64,000 nt of DNA from contig NC_051082.1 in NCBI RefSeq assembly GCF_004664715.2, forward strand, positions 4,090,290 through 4,154,289. Reading direction: 5' to 3'. A program made the translations under genes and the position numbers. This DNA is from Peromyscus leucopus (Eukaryota; Chordata; Mammalia; Rodentia; Cricetidae). The stretch's first letter is position 1. Each line of letters begins with the position of its first letter. This document shows positions 32,203-43,584 of the stretch, piece by piece. Under the pieces are notes generated by a model, which saw nothing but the letters and a program-made list of their open reading frames with translations, did no database searches and was not told where the DNA came from.

Positions 32203-32336
32203 CATTTTGAGACAGGGTCTCTCATTGAATCTAGAGCTAGCGTCACAAGCATGCCTGGTCTTTCACGTGGATTCTAGGGAGTTAAACTTGGGTCCTCAGC
32301 TGAGTTCGCCTACCAACTAAGCCATTTCCCAGGCTG
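32203..32336 (-). mobile_element. RSINE1/B4-like SINE, reverse
   Basis: 'GAGACAGGGTCTCTCATTG' at the left and 'CCAACTAAGCCATTTCCCAGG' at the right; the middle is diverged. Confidence 0.65.
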
Positions 32337-32589
32337 GATTTCTGCTCTGAGAGTTGACCAGTCTGACCTATGATTGTATGACCCCCCACCCCCTCTTTTT
32401 TAACTTTAGAATTGTTTAAATTTTCTTTGGACGGTTCACTTGTTATTTTTCTGTCTACATTTATAAGTTGGATTTCTTATTCCCCTCCTTCCATTTCCTC
32501 CCTCCAGCCCCTCCCATTCCCCTTCCCTCCGTCTCCTCCTCACTCGCTCTCAAACCCGCTGCCTCTTTTTCTTTGATTATTTCTGTTTT

Positions 32590-32622
32590 ACACACACACA
32601 CACACACACACAACAGACAGAC

Positions 32623-32665
<43 letters not shown>
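32590..32665. repeat. (CA)n / (GA)n / (CAGA)n compound microsatellite
   Basis: About 11 CA, then CAGACAGA, a short GA run and seven CAGA units. Confidence 0.95.
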
Positions 32666-33836
32666 TAAATGTACAAATACAACCTGCTGGTCTGTTTAGT
32701 GTTGCTTGTGTGTGTATGATTTCTGGGCTGACCACTTGGGTATTGGAGACAGACTAATTCTCCCTCTCAAAAGACATCATTAGTTCACCTGTGGTCCTTT
32801 GTCTAGGGATGGTCCCATGAGATGCCTCCCTTCCATATTAATGACCCTTATTCTTGTCTCTCGTGGCATCTCAGGGGGCTGTAAAAATAAAATCTCAAGC
32901 CAGCATCACTGCCCAGCCCTGTGGCATGTGAGGGGGCCAGTCAGATAAACCACCCATCCTTCCCTGGATGACAGGCATGAAGCAGACTTTCTCTGAGGCT
33001 CACTGCCATTTGCCGTTGCTGAATGATTACTGCAAAAGGAACCTGATACAGACCTTCTCTCTGTGATCAAGTCTCTATGATCCAAGATGCTCTTGACAAG
33101 CAGAGTCCCAAGAGTGCCTGCCCCTTGGTTTCCAGCTGGGCTCCCTGGGGCTTTGCTCTGGCTCTTTTCAGCTAGATTAGCAATTCTGTCTGGAATGGTA
33201 GGTGACCTGGGTTCAAATCTCAACCGTGGCACTTCCTAGCTGTGTGAACTCCAAGAGCTGCTTCTCCTCTCTGGGCTTGTGTGCTACACCTGCAAAATGT
33301 AGATAACTCTATCTATCACTCACTGCCTCAGGCTGTCTTGTGGGACCACAGGACAGGAAACCAATCACTGGGATCATGTGACTAAGCACGGCCCTTCCTG
33401 CCCATGGAAAATGGAAAGTGCCTGCTCTAGAACACACCCCCTTCTCCAATCAGGCAAAATGACAGCTCTTTGGCCACTGCAGCCACCATTTGGCTTCAAA
33501 TACTGTCCCCAGGAGAAACCCTGGCCAGAAAGGACAGCCCTGCAGTTAGCTACCGCTCTTTACCTAGCCTTGAGACTTTGGAGGTTTGTCACTATGACTA
33601 AGGGTGGGGACCAGCGCTTTCTTGTCAGGAGGAGGAGGGGGTCATGGCCCAGGCATCGCTCTAGCCAATTGACCAGGAGAAGCCCCAGGCACTAAGGAGG
33701 CTTCCTGTAGACAACATTCCAATCACTTCATGGTGCTTTGGGGGTTTCTCCCCCCATATAATCCACAGTCACATAGTCTACTGAGCATTTAAAATATCAG
33801 TCACCATTTTTAAAGTGTTGGTACCACCATTGTCAT
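32666..33836. other. Intergenic with one MIR
   Basis: Single-copy-looking DNA apart from the MIR at 33185-33345. No exon is supported. Confidence 0.5.
33185..33345 (+). mobile_element. MIR (ancient mammalian SINE)
   Basis: 'GACCTGGGTTCAAATCTC', 'GGCACTTCCTAGCTGTGTGA' and 'TCTCTGGGCTTGTGTGC...CTGCAAAATG' reproduce the MIR core in order. Confidence 0.75.
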
Positions 33837-33850
33837 GAAAAAGCCCATGA

Positions 33851-33968
33851 GCCCGTGGCGCACGCCTAACCCAGCACTCGAGCAGACCAGCGGATCTCTG
33901 AGTTCGAGCCCCCTACCAAGCTCCAGAAACAAAGCACACAGAAAACCCTGTCCAAAAAAAAAAAAAAA
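33851..33968 (+). mobile_element. B1 SINE with perfect 14-bp TSD but many small gaps
   Basis: It is bounded by GAAAAAGCCCATGA at 33837-33850 and again at 33969-33982, with no mismatch. The body is recognisable (GTGGCGCACGCCTAACCCAG, AGCGGATCTCTGAGTTCGAG) but is about 25-30 bases short through scattered one- to few-base deletions. Confidence 0.92.
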
Positions 33969-34377
33969 GAAAAAGCCCATGAAAAGCCCTGACAGACCCC
34001 TCCACACACCCCCATCCCCATACCTTCTCCTTCCCAGAACCTCATCCCAACAGACCAAATGAGTCAAAAAAAAAAAAAAAAAAAAAACAATGCTCTGCAG
34101 TTTCCAGGACCCTCCTGGAACCATTATGTGTTCCCCAAGAGGGTGGCTTTTAATTCCACTGAGGTGAGAGCCTGGCTTTCATCCTCCCTCTCTGCTGCCA
34201 TGGCAACCAGTGTGCTGGCAACAGGACTAGAAGAGCATGCATTCTTCTCCCACCAAGCGGAGGAAAGAGGGGAGAGCTCCCAGGGAGGGGAGACTGTTCA
34301 TGCAGCCTTTGTAAACAGCTGCTGCTGAGAAAGACGCCCCGACTGAGTTCAGGACCATGGAAAGCTCCCAAGGATGG

Positions 34378-34545
34378 AGGACGGCTGGCCGAGAGAGGGA
34401 GGGCTGAGGAGGAGGGGGAGAGGAGAAGGGAAGCGGGAGGGGGCGAAGGAGAGAAAGAAGGAAGGGAGCAGTAGGTCCATGGGCAGGGAGGAAGGAAAAG
34501 GAGGAGGAAAAGAAGGGAGGAGAGGAGAAGGGATTCGAAGGCACA
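34378..34545 (+). repeat. Irregular purine-rich tract
   Basis: About 165 bp of mostly G and A (GGAGGGGGAGAGGAGAAGGG-type) with isolated C and T. It is not tandem in a simple way and not attached to a SINE. Confidence 0.8.
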
Positions 34546-34854
34546 TTAAGTTGGGTGAGTGGTCGCATTGCATCCTTAGCTTCTCCGGAAAGTAGGGTAC
34601 TGAAGGTGGAGGCTGTGTTTGTTCCCTGCATTATGGAGAAGGCTTTGTCATCATTGAGAATCCACAAGTTTCCCAAAACCTGCTGTGAGGGAGGGGCCAG
34701 CCTCCCAGCCCTTGGAGCCTTATTCTTCCCTGTTCCTGCAAAATCACCCTGAGCAGGCTTGAGTCCTGGATTGTACTTTTGAGGCCTCTCACCAAACAAT
34801 TCCGACACACACTTAGTCTCAAGACTGACTGATCCACCCACACCCCCATCGCTT

Positions 34855-34965
34855 AGAAGGGAAATGGGTTCATCAAGGTGAAGCATGATTCCCCAAATTC
34901 AAACATAGAGTTAGAGCCAGAATCCAGACCTCCCAACTCTGGAATTTCTCTGAGTTGTCCAGGGT
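34855..34965 (-). mobile_element. MIR-like ancient SINE, reverse
   Basis: 'TAGAGTTAGAGCCAGAATCCAGACC' resembles the reversed MIR segment 'AGAGCTGGGATTTGAACCC'. Weakly supported. Confidence 0.4.
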
Positions 34966-34989
34966 CTCCCTCGACACGTCTCAAAATCC

Positions 34990-35266
34990 TGTCCCGGTCA
35001 GATGTGGCAGCATGTCCCTTGTGAGTCTGAATCCAATTCGGATGACATATTGAGTTCAAGACCGACCTAAAGTACACAGGAAGACCTAGGTTTCCAACGG
35101 GAGGATGGGCAGAGAGCCAGCAGATAAAAGCCCGAGTTAGGATCCCCAGAAACCACGCAATGACTAGACAAGATGGCTCATGCCTGTAATAACTGCAGCA
35201 CTCTTACAGTGAGGTGGGAGGTAGAAACAGGGGGATCACCCAGGAGCTCATGGGACAGCTAGCCCG
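34990..35266 (+). mobile_element. Degenerate B1/B4-like remnants
   Basis: 'TTGAGTTCAAGACCGACCTAAAGTACAC' and 'GATGGCTCATGCCTGTAATAACTGCAGCAC' recall B1 right and left ends of old copies. Confidence 0.45.
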
Positions 35267-35608
35267 GTGTCTGAGGGACTTTCCTACTGCTGCGATAAAC
35301 ACCAAGGCTAAAGAAGCTTATAGAAGAAAGGGTTTATTTGGGCTTACAGTTCCAGAGGGTCAGAGTCCATGATGGCGGGGCAAAGGCATGGAGGCAGGAC
35401 AGCTGAGATCTGACATCTCCATCAGCAAGCAGGAGGCAGAGAGCACACTGGGAATGGTGTTGTAGAAGTCTCAAAGCCCACCCCCAGTGACACCCCTCCC
35501 CCAACAAGGCCACGCCTCCCCAACCCTTCCCAAATCTGTTCCACCAAATCTGGGGACCACGAAGTCAAAGGTGAGCCGATGGGGCCTTTCTCGTTCAAAC
35601 CACCACAC
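35267..35608. mobile_element. Rodent interspersed repeat, family X, copy 2
   Basis: Same block order as 6403-6748: 'CTGCTGCGATAAACACCAAGG', 'TTATAGAAGAAAG', 'GGCTTACAGTTCCAGAGGG', 'CAAGCAGGAGGCAGAGAG', 'CAACAAGGCCACGCCTCC', end 'GTTCAAACCACCACA'. Confidence 0.8.
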
Positions 35609-35754
35609 CTGGAGCACGGCCCTGGAGTGAAGAGAAACTCTGCCTCCCACCCACAGAGGCCAGTCCTTCGGCTGTGGTGTTAGCTGGGGCCCCCTGGGTA
35701 CAGCTCACGGAAATGGCTCTAAACTAACACCACTAAGAAAGAGGGATGAGGACG

Positions 35755-35945
35755 GAAAGAAGGCTCTGAGGCTAAGAGTACGAACGCTTCTTGCAGAGGA
35801 CCCAAGTTCAGTTCCCAACACCCACATCGGACAGCTGACAGTCACTGGTAACTCCATCTCTAGGGCCTCTTCTCACCTTTATAAGGACTTGCACTCCTGT
35901 GTGTGAGGGTGTATGTACACACCCATACAATTTTTAAATAATACG
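35755..35945 (+). mobile_element. B3 SINE, old
   Basis: 'CTTCTTGCAGAGGACCCAAG', 'CAGTTCCCAACACCCACATC', 'GGTAACTCCATCTCTAGGGC' keep the B3 order. The tail is TTTTTAAATAATA. Confidence 0.8.
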
Positions 35946-36469
35946 TTGAATAGCTTTAAAAAGAAAAAAATGGGGGCTTTGTTACAAGGATACGGAAGTG
36001 TCTCCCTGACCAGCCAGCAGTGGCCGTCAGGATGCTGCTTCTTCCTCACCTGCCCTGAAATGCTGCTCTCTGCACACGAACACCAGACCACGTGACAGAA
36101 GCTAGCGGTGTGGACCGCATACCCAGAGCATTGCTCAGCTCTGGTTCTCTGTCCCAATGCACAGCTTTCAGGAGAAATGCTGCTCTAACCTGGGAGGCAC
36201 ATTCCCACCAGCTCAGTCACTATGGCCAGTGAATGCATATGGCACTGGGCACACCACCCTGGTGAACAGAGACGGAAACCTGGTCAATCCTGTAAGCTCT
36301 CCATGGAGATGACACATCCTGGCCCCAAACCGGGAAGTCTACACAGAGAGAGAGAGAGAGTTTGTCCATCCTGCACGGAAGCCAGGGATGAGCGGGGGAG
36401 CTGAGGCAAACCTGTGGCTGGGTCAAAGTACTCCCCACACCGAGCATCACTGGAGTGCGAAATAAAATG

Positions 36470-36760
36470 TGCTAAGGCAAAATTATAGTCATCAGTTTAA
36501 TTGAGTGAAATTGGCTGCACATTAATATTCATGATTATTAGAGCAGCTAATTTTCCTCTTTATAGAAAGCAAATGGGGGCTTGTTTCAGCTGCAACGTTT
36601 TTCCTCCCCTGGATTTCTGTGGGGGAGGAAGAGGAGAATAAACGACCTGGCCCTTGGAATCAGCCATCCATTTCTGAATGCTCTTGCGTGATTGTCAAGA
36701 ACCTCTTAATGGCTTTGACCTCCTACAGGGGGCTGGGTAGAAGCAGTCTATGAATATTTA
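36470..36760. promoter_or_regulatory. Candidate conserved non-coding element 3
   Basis: It carries GTTTAATTGAGTG, CACATTAATATTCATGATTA, GCAGCTAATTTTCC, CTTTATAGAAAGC and GTCTATGAATATTTAAG in one repeat-free block. Dense TAAT/ATTA cores beside CAGCTG-like E-boxes look like a developmental enhancer. This rests on composition only. Confidence 0.3.
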
Positions 36761-37103
36761 AGAGTGCACCCATGGGCCTCAAAGACGGTCCCCCCATAGA
36801 TCAAGTAGGTCACTTGAAGGAGAGAAGCATTCTGTCCACTCTACTGTCCCCCAACTCCCAAGAGAACTGTCAGAACCAGAACAGTAACCACAACAGCAAA
36901 TCCAGAGCTGTTGGGGTGGGGTGGGGTGCACACAGGAGCATCCTTGGTTACGTGGTCCAGTGGTGAAATCCAAGAAGGATAATGGATCTCCAGCCATCAT
37001 GGAGGGAAGAAGCAGAGGTGGACTGAAGGGGTTACACAGTGAGAGAGCAAGTCACTCATCCAAGAGATGTTCATCTAGAGAAAGGACATCTAGAATCCAT
37101 GTG

Positions 37104-37106
<3 letters not shown>

Positions 37107-37152
<46 letters not shown>

Positions 37153-37162
37153 ACACACAGGT
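37107..37162. repeat. (CA)n microsatellite
   Basis: About 27 CA units with one TA interruption near 37147. Confidence 0.95.
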
Positions 37163-37507
37163 ACACTGTATTATCTACTAAGGCCTGTACTGGCATACCA
37201 ATAGCAGCAAATACACTTGACACCAAGATTTTGTTCCAGATATTTGTCTGTTAAGTTGAAGCGGGGCTCCCTTGAGAATTCTGGTGCCAATGATTTGTCA
37301 GAAATTCCAGAAAGCAGGGGGTGCTCAAGGAATCCTAGACTGCAAGAGACAAGGAAGCCTGAAGAGGCCCTCACTACCCAATGAGGCAATTCAAGCATCA
37401 AAAATTAATGACATTAGTGACAGATTGCAACCCACTCACCGCAGTAGCAAAGAACAATTCCTTTCTGACGTACATAAATGAATGAAGGAAGTGAATGAAT
37501 ACTCCAT

Positions 37508-37652
37508 TACTCATGAAAGACCAGGTGTGGTGACACACGGCCTTTAATCCCAACGCTTGGGGGCAGAGCCAGGTGGATCTCTGAGTTCAAGGTCAGCCTG
37601 GTCTACAGAGTGAGTTACAGGACAGCCTGGGCTACACAGAGAAACCCTGTCT
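37508..37652 (+). mobile_element. B1 SINE
   Basis: CCAGGTGTGGTGACACACGG to 'GAAACCCTGTCTCAGGAAG'. The tail runs directly into a purine microsatellite. Confidence 0.93.
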
Positions 37653-37672
37653 CAGGAAGAAAGAAAGAAGGA

Positions 37673-37756
<84 letters not shown>

Positions 37757-37876
37757 AGAGAGAGAGGGAGGGAGGGAGGGAGGGGAAGGAAGGAAGGAAG
37801 GAGGAAGGAGGGAGGGAGGGGGAGGGAGGAAGGAAGGAAGGAAGGAAGAAAAAGGAAGGAAAGAAGGAAGGAAGGA
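37653..37876 (+). repeat. (GAAA)n then (GGGA)n/(GGAA)n microsatellite at B1 tail
   Basis: About 24 GAAA units, then GAGAGAGGGAGGGAGGG and GGAAGGAAGG blocks; all purine on +, 224 bp. Confidence 0.95.
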
Positions 37877-38351
37877 CAGGACAGCCGGGGACATGGTCCC
37901 CAACAGCAATGGGCCAGGAAGGTACAATGCAGGGCAGGAGGAAGCTAACACCGGGAGGAGGAGAGGGTCGTGTGAACACGTGGGGGTCTCGGTTAGATCT
38001 CAGCATCTTACTAAGAGCTGGCACCGCAGGATGAGACCCAGGCTGTGCTTTTGTTTGGGGGATGGAGATTTCGTTTGTGACGTCTGTTTTTGTCAAGATC
38101 TCACTCTAACCCAGGCTGACCTGGGACTCACCGCAAATCCCAGACTGGCCCCCAAATCATGACAATCCTCCAACCTCAGGCCCCCAAATATGATCTGTAT
38201 TTCAAAGAAAATCCCTGGGTGGAGGGATGTGGGGTAAAGGAGGAAGAAACAGGAAGGGTACCAATAAGCGGGACCAATGTGTCACCAGAATCAATGTCCC
38301 AACCCCACATCTGTCTGGACACTATTTTTATTTTATCTTTCTTTTTTTTTC

Positions 38352-38424
38352 AGAGCTGAGGACCGAACCAGGGCCTTGAGCTTGCAAGACAAGCACTCTA
38401 CCACTGAGCTAAATCCCCAACCCC
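38352..38424 (-). mobile_element. ID SINE, reverse
   Basis: Reading on minus: GGGGATTTAGCTCAGTGGTA, AGAGTGCTTGTCTTGC, 'AAGGCCCTGGTTCGGTCC', the tRNA-Ala-derived ID core with intact A and B box regions. Confidence 0.93.
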
Positions 38425-38442
38425 ACACATTATTTTCATAAA

Positions 38443-38660
38443 GACGGTATTTTGTTTTTTATGTCATGTGTCTGTGTGTTTTGCTTACATGTATGTGTGT
38501 GCACCATGTGTGTGCCTCCTGCCCTGGGAGGTGAGAAAAGGGCATTGGATCCCTTAGAACTGGAGTTCTAGACAGTTGTGACCCACCATGGGGATGCTGG
38601 GAACCAAACCCAGGTCCTCTGCAAGAGCAGCCCGTGTGCTTAACCACAAACCCTCTGGAA
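38443..38660 (-). mobile_element. B3 SINE, reverse
   Basis: 'CCCTTAGAACTGGAGTTCTAG', 'GGGGATGCTGGGAACCAAACC' and 'CTGCAAGAGCAGCCCGTG' in reversed B3 order. Confidence 0.85.
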
Positions 38661-38809
38661 CCCCTCGATGGACACTGATAGAAGGTTCTGTGGGTCTCCT
38701 CCACCCTTCCACACCCCCACATCTGTATACCCAAGACAGATTGGCAGTACCCAGGATGAGTGTTGCCCTGGTCACTGGGGAAGCATCCTTCAGTGAATGA
38801 CAGGCGAGC

Positions 38810-38884
38810 ATTAGTTTGCCTCAGTGGTAGAGCGCTTGCCTAGCAAGCACAAGGCCCTGAGTTCAATCCTCAGCTCAAAAAAGA
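38810..38884 (+). mobile_element. ID SINE
   Basis: GCCTCAGTGGTAGAGCGCTT, GCCTAGCAAGCACAAGGCCC, 'TGAGTTCAATCCTCAGCTC' and a short A-tail. It lies about 390 bp from an ID in the opposite orientation. Confidence 0.93.
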
Positions 38885-40248
38885 TAAATCCCTAAAGCTG
38901 CTGGGACACTTTCTCGGGGAAACTTTTAACCAGTGTGTCATTTTACGGTCTCTCGAGGATTCCATGTGAGTGGGCAGCTGAGGACTAAGGGGGGTCCAGA
39001 CCCTCAGCTCAGGTCCTCATCTCAGCTGAAAACGGAGGTGACATGCACCCCGCCTCCTAAAAGTCAGGCTGGGAAAGACCCCAACCCCAGTTTGTCCCAC
39101 AGACTCCTCAGCAATGGTGGCGGCACTAAGTCTGCTATCCTGTAGGGTGACCACAGGACACATGGGGCCACTGAACGCTGGAAATGTGGTTCATGCGACT
39201 GAGGGATTGAATTTTTCCCCTTGTATTCAATTTTTCGTTATATTTAATTTTAATGGATTGAAATGTAAATGGCCCCGTGGGGCTGATGGCTGCCGTATTG
39301 GATGCTGGGGACAAAATTCTAAGGCATAAAGCACTGATGCCTTTGCCCAGCTCCTGAGTTCTCTGAAGAAAGTCGAGCTGACCTCTGTTGTGTGTCCTTG
39401 GTATTTCAGTTCCGGGGTCTACCTGCAAGGCTTAGCTCTCCTGAGAAAGAACCGGGTGCTAATCTGCATGGCTATCTCCTAACCCTGCATGGCTATCTCC
39501 TCTTCCTGACTAGCTCTCCCTGAGAAGGCTTCCCTTGGTCAGCTGTCTTCTAAAGAACCCTTTCTCCTGAGCCCGGGCTACTCCACAAGGCCGGGAGGAG
39601 GGATTCAGATCTACTTCTTGCCTTTCTGGGGAGAGTTAACACAATCTGCCTCCTGTTGAGATGCCGGGCTGTGAGGAGCTTGGGAGCAGGAGGAGGAAAG
39701 GCCCGCTGTGGGACCAGCTGAGCGCCATGTGGCCAGGTCTGTTACAGCCAGCCACCAGCGGAAAGAGCCGCCTCGGCGGCGGCGGCGGTGGGGAAGGCAG
39801 GCTTTTGTGTGCCCTGAAAAGTGAAGAGACCTGTTTTGTGAGAGTTGAAGAGAATTCATTCTCTTTAAGCAGTGAGTCCCAGCAACCCTTAGCCTGGATT
39901 GCTCTCCCTCCCTCCTTAGATCTGACACCAAACTCCCCAGCACAGCTGAATCCTTCTTTTGCCCCTCCCCCTCCCTAGCCCAATGCCATCCTTTCTCACG
40001 GTAATGAACAGGTCACGTCTGAGACATCCTGGATTCCATTCTTAACCCCCAATACCTGCTCTCAAACACCACCCCGTCTTGAACAGGCTAGGTCAGGTGA
40101 GGGTAATATAACAATCTATCCCCCACAGCCAGCAACTTGCAACAATCAAGGCTCATGTAAATAAATGTTCAACCAGGAAATCTGGTCCGTGTCCTCACTC
40201 ACAAGATTCAGCGGCCACCCCCATGGGCTGCAGCTGTCTGTGGCCTGC

Positions 40249-40268
40249 GGGGGGGGGGGGGGGGGGGG
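40249..40268 (+). repeat. Poly-G run of 20
   Basis: An uninterrupted G20 after TGGCCTGC. Length is likely approximate. Confidence 0.9.
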
Positions 40269-41484
40269 AATGTGTTCTGCAGCATCCTTCAGGAGTGGTT
40301 CTGAGCCCCGACCTGCCTGGAAATGACAGCCTCTGTGGGCTGTGGATGCAGAGAGAAAGTTAGCCGTGGGACGGACCCGAGAGAGCTCTGATCCTTCCCC
40401 GGGTGGGGAAACTGAGCGCAGAAGCAGAGTTGACTTATCTGTGGCAACAGAGCTGGGCAAGGTGTCACCAACCCTTTGTTCCTGTGACAGAGCACATGAG
40501 AAGACAGCTCAGAGAAGGGAAGGTTCATTTCCACTCACGGACTCAGGGGTCTCCGCGTCCGTGTCCTCGGTTCTGTCACTTGTAAAGCCAAGAGCATCAT
40601 GGGGCAAAGGTGCCCAAAAGGCAGAGACAGCTAGCGGCGTGAATTAGGGACAAGACAGACCCTTTAAGGTACAGAAAGTGCCCTGCTTCCTCAGACCACG
40701 TCAACCAGTCAGTAAAGGAACCCTACAAAGGACGGATCTAGTGAGCTGATGCTGCAATTGCCTCCCAACAGCGCCACCTGCTGATCCAGAAGAGCCATGC
40801 ACTGAAGAGCCCGGCTGGGAACCGAAGAGCAGAATCCAGCCGCTCACCCAGCTCCCTAACCAGGGAGGCAATGGGCAGTTACAGCCGGAATGGCAAGCAC
40901 CCCAGATGAGACACCAGAACAGTTTTCCCAATGGCTCTCTTGAGTCAAGGAGAAATTCCATAGGCTTAAACAGGGCCACGTATAAATAAATTGGTTCCTA
41001 TGACCATTCCCACCATCCTGGCAAGGGGCATGGGGTGTGGGCAACCCGGATCAGCTGGGAGTACTATGCTATCGTGGGCCAAGCCCATGCACTTTTCTGA
41101 GGTTCAAATGAGTCACTCACCCCTTGGGGTAGAGGTTGTGGGGACAGACACACAGTCGCTGGTGTCCTCTGATTGCTGGCAGTGGGTTGACAGAGGAGAG
41201 ATCTGGTGCTCAGTAAAGCGTTCACTGAGTGAATAAAAGCGGAATTATAGGGAAAGATGGAAATTTAGGCTCTAATGAACTCTGATCATGTTTTATCTCT
41301 GATGGTTAGCAGGGTGATGTCGGATTGATGGGGACATGAAACACCTGGATAGTCACTCTACACCCTACACTGCCCCCTTCTGTGAGATAAGCCTCATGCT
41401 GTCCGTGGGGTGTGGGTTTGAGGGCACAACCCTACCGGCTACCCCCATCTCAAGTCACCGTCCGCCTCGGCCCCCAGAAGCATC

Positions 41485-41605
41485 ATTGTTGAGAGTTATG
41501 GCTCTAGAGCCGGGCTCCAATCCCCACCTCTTACAGCCTTGTTACCCAGTCTCCCCACGCCTCAGTTTCCCCATCTAGGAAATGGGGATTCAATGCCATA
41601 CCACA
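41485..41605 (+). mobile_element. MIR (ancient mammalian SINE)
   Basis: 'GGCTCTAGAGCCGGGCTCC', 'CTTGTTACCCAGTCTCC' and 'CTCAGTTTCCCCATCTAGG' then AAATGGGGATTC, the classic 3' half of MIR. Confidence 0.8.
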
Positions 41606-41869
41606 GCCTCTGCGTTAGTTCCTTCTGTCTTCACTGGCATGATGCCTCACAGAGCCGTGAAATGGGGGGAAGATGTGTTTGGCTCAGAGATTCAGAGGGA
41701 GCAGTCCACCGTGGCGAGGAAATCCACGCTGGCTGGAGCTCAAGGTACAGATGCCCAGTCAGGAAGCAGAGAACAGACAGGAGTGGGGCGGGGCTGGGAG
41801 GCTCAACCCCGATGCCCCAGGTCTGAAAGCTAGGCCTCGGGTCCCAAAGGTGATGCAACTTCCCCTGAA

Positions 41870-42368
41870 TGTGGTGGTATTGTGTTCCCCAAAATATTGT
41901 GCACCCTAATAAACTTATCTGGGGTCCGAGAACAGAAAAGCCACTAGATACTTAGGATGGGCAGTGGTAGCACACGCCTTTAATCCTAGCATTCCATAGG
42001 CAGAAATCCATCTGTTCAAGGATACAGCCAAGCATGGTGGCTCACGTCTTTAATCCCAGAAAGTGAGCCTTTAATCCCAGGGAGTTATGGCAGAAAGATA
42101 TATAAGGCGTGAGAACCAGAAACTAGAAGCATTTGGCTGGTTAAGCATGTGGCTGGTTAAGCTTTAAGCTTCTAGCAGCACAGTTCAGCTGAGATCCATT
42201 CTGGATGAGGACTCAGAGGCTTCCAGTCTGAGGAAACAAGATCAGCTGATGAACTGGTGAGGTGAGGAAGCTGTGGCTTGTTCTGCTTCTCTGATCTTCC
42301 AGCATTCACCCCAATACTTGGCTCCAGGTTTGTTTTTATTAATAAGACCTTTTAAGATTCCTGCTACA
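41870..42368 (+). mobile_element. Solo LTR, family Z copy A (class II ERV-like), perfect 6-bp TSD
   Basis: It starts TGTGGTGGTATTGTG and ends CCTGCTACA, with CCTGAA on both sides (41864-41869 and 42369-42374). TG...CA ends and a 6-bp target duplication are the signature of class II endogenous retroviruses. Inside are TATATAAGG (about 42099) and TTATTAATAAG near the 3' end. Two B1-like heads ('CACGCCTTTAATCCTAGCA' and 'CACGTCTTTAATCCCAGA') are built into the left half. No internal retroviral genes are present. Confidence 0.85.
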
Positions 42369-42435
42369 CCTGAACAGTGCCTCCAGCTAAACACCAAATG
42401 ACAGTTTACGTCCAAACCGTGACAGTCATAAAGAA

Positions 42436-42622
42436 TTTTTTAGGGGCTTTTTCACTTGAGTGTATAGTGTGTGTGCACACACATGTACATGTGCACACAC
42501 ACCATAGCATGCATGTGGAAGTCTGATGACAATCCGTGGAGTCAGTTCTCTCACCTTTTTTTGCATGGGTTCCGGGGACCAGACAGGCCCCCGCTTGTGT
42601 GGCCGCTAAGCCATCTTGCTGG
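42436..42622 (-). mobile_element. B3-like SINE, reverse, with TSD
   Basis: CA/TG-rich tail, 'GAAGTCTGATGACAATCCG', 'TTGCATGGGTTCCGGGGACC' and 'GCTAAGCCATCTTGCTGG'. AAAGAATTTTT occurs on both sides. Confidence 0.7.
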
Positions 42623-42952
42623 CCAAAGAATTTTTAAAAGTGGTCATACCTATAGAATAGGAGCTGACTGTCATCAAGGGCATCCTTAAGAGCCACTGGG
42701 AGAGCAGTGGCTGTACAAGGAAGATCAGCTCCTTGATGTCAGGAAAAGGTGCTGGGTGAGTGTGGCTTCCCCAACCAGCCATCGCAGTCCCATGTTCCAA
42801 CCACAGAAGGCCAGGCTCACCAGGAAACACCTCCAAAACCCTGAGCATCGGGCCCTTCTGCTCTCCAGAGCTTCCGGGTGAGATGCAGCCTTAGGAGTTT
42901 GTGCAGCGACTGCCCCAGGCCAGAGCCCAGAGGCCCATTTCCCTAGACAAAC

Positions 42953-43125
42953 AAAAGGAGAGAGCTCAGCAGGTGAGGCCACTTGCCACCAAGCCCAAAG
43001 ACCTGAGTTCGATCCCCGGGACCTGCAGTTTGGAAGGAGAGAACCGACTCCCACAAGTTGTCCCGACCTCCGCAAGCACGGTAGCAAACGCCCTCCCCAC
43101 CACAAGTAAATGTTAAAAAGGAAAA
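42953..43125 (+). mobile_element. B3-like SINE, old
   Basis: 'AGAGAGCTCAGCAGGTGAGG', 'CACTTGCCACCAAGCCC' and 'GACCTGAGTTCGATCCCCGG' keep the head and B-box; the tail is AAATGTTAAAAAGG. Confidence 0.7.
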
Positions 43126-43584
43126 AAGAAAAAAAAACCAGTTATCACTGTAAGAGCTCAAGCGATGTCAGCCGCCACCATCCCTAATGTGTTAAGTCCT
43201 ACGAAGGAAACTGGTGAAGAAATAAAGCAGGCGGGAGACAGTGTGTTCCACTGGGCTGGTCACAGAAAAGCTTCACCAAGAAGTTTCATCTTTCATGCTG
43301 AGGCCGGAAGGATGTGAAGGAGCCAGAAACCCGGAAGAGCTCGAGGTGAAAGCACCCTGAGCCTCGGGGGCTGCGCAAAGGTTCTGAGGTGGCATGGAGA
43401 TGAGGAGCCACATCTGGAGTGAGTCCCTCCCACCTCCACGCCTTTGCCGGCTGGCTGTCCCCTCCCTCTCCCTTCACCTCCAGCCTGGCCCCTCCGGCCA
43501 ATCAAACTCCTGCTTTCCCAGCTCGGCTCTAAGCTGCCTCCATCCTCACATGGCTGTCGCTGATCCCTTATAAGAACATTTGTC

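Larger units (their letters stand above)
33983..34989. other. Intergenic with purine-rich tract and MIR remnant
   Basis: It holds the purine-rich tract at 34378-34545 and a MIR-like remnant at 34855-34965. No exon is supported. Confidence 0.5.
35946..37507. other. Intergenic with candidate conserved element and a CA repeat
   Basis: It contains the AT-rich candidate at 36470-36760 and (CA)n at 37107-37162. No exon is supported. Confidence 0.5.
38885..41869. other. Intergenic, 3 kb with only ancient repeats
   Basis: It holds a G20 run (40249-40268), a short CGG stretch near 39773-39788, an L2/MIR-like 'GTAAAGCGTTCACTGAGTGA' near 41215 and a MIR at 41485-41605. No exon is supported. Confidence 0.5.

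Noticed and set aside
34227..34886. 219-codon minus frame
   Set aside because: Its Ser/Pro/Phe-rich middle is the purine tract read on the opposite strand; no domain or conservation signal.
37610..38096. Lys/Glu/Arg-rich + frame and Ser/Phe/Leu-rich minus frame
   Set aside because: B1 plus GAAA/GGAA microsatellite translated on either strand.
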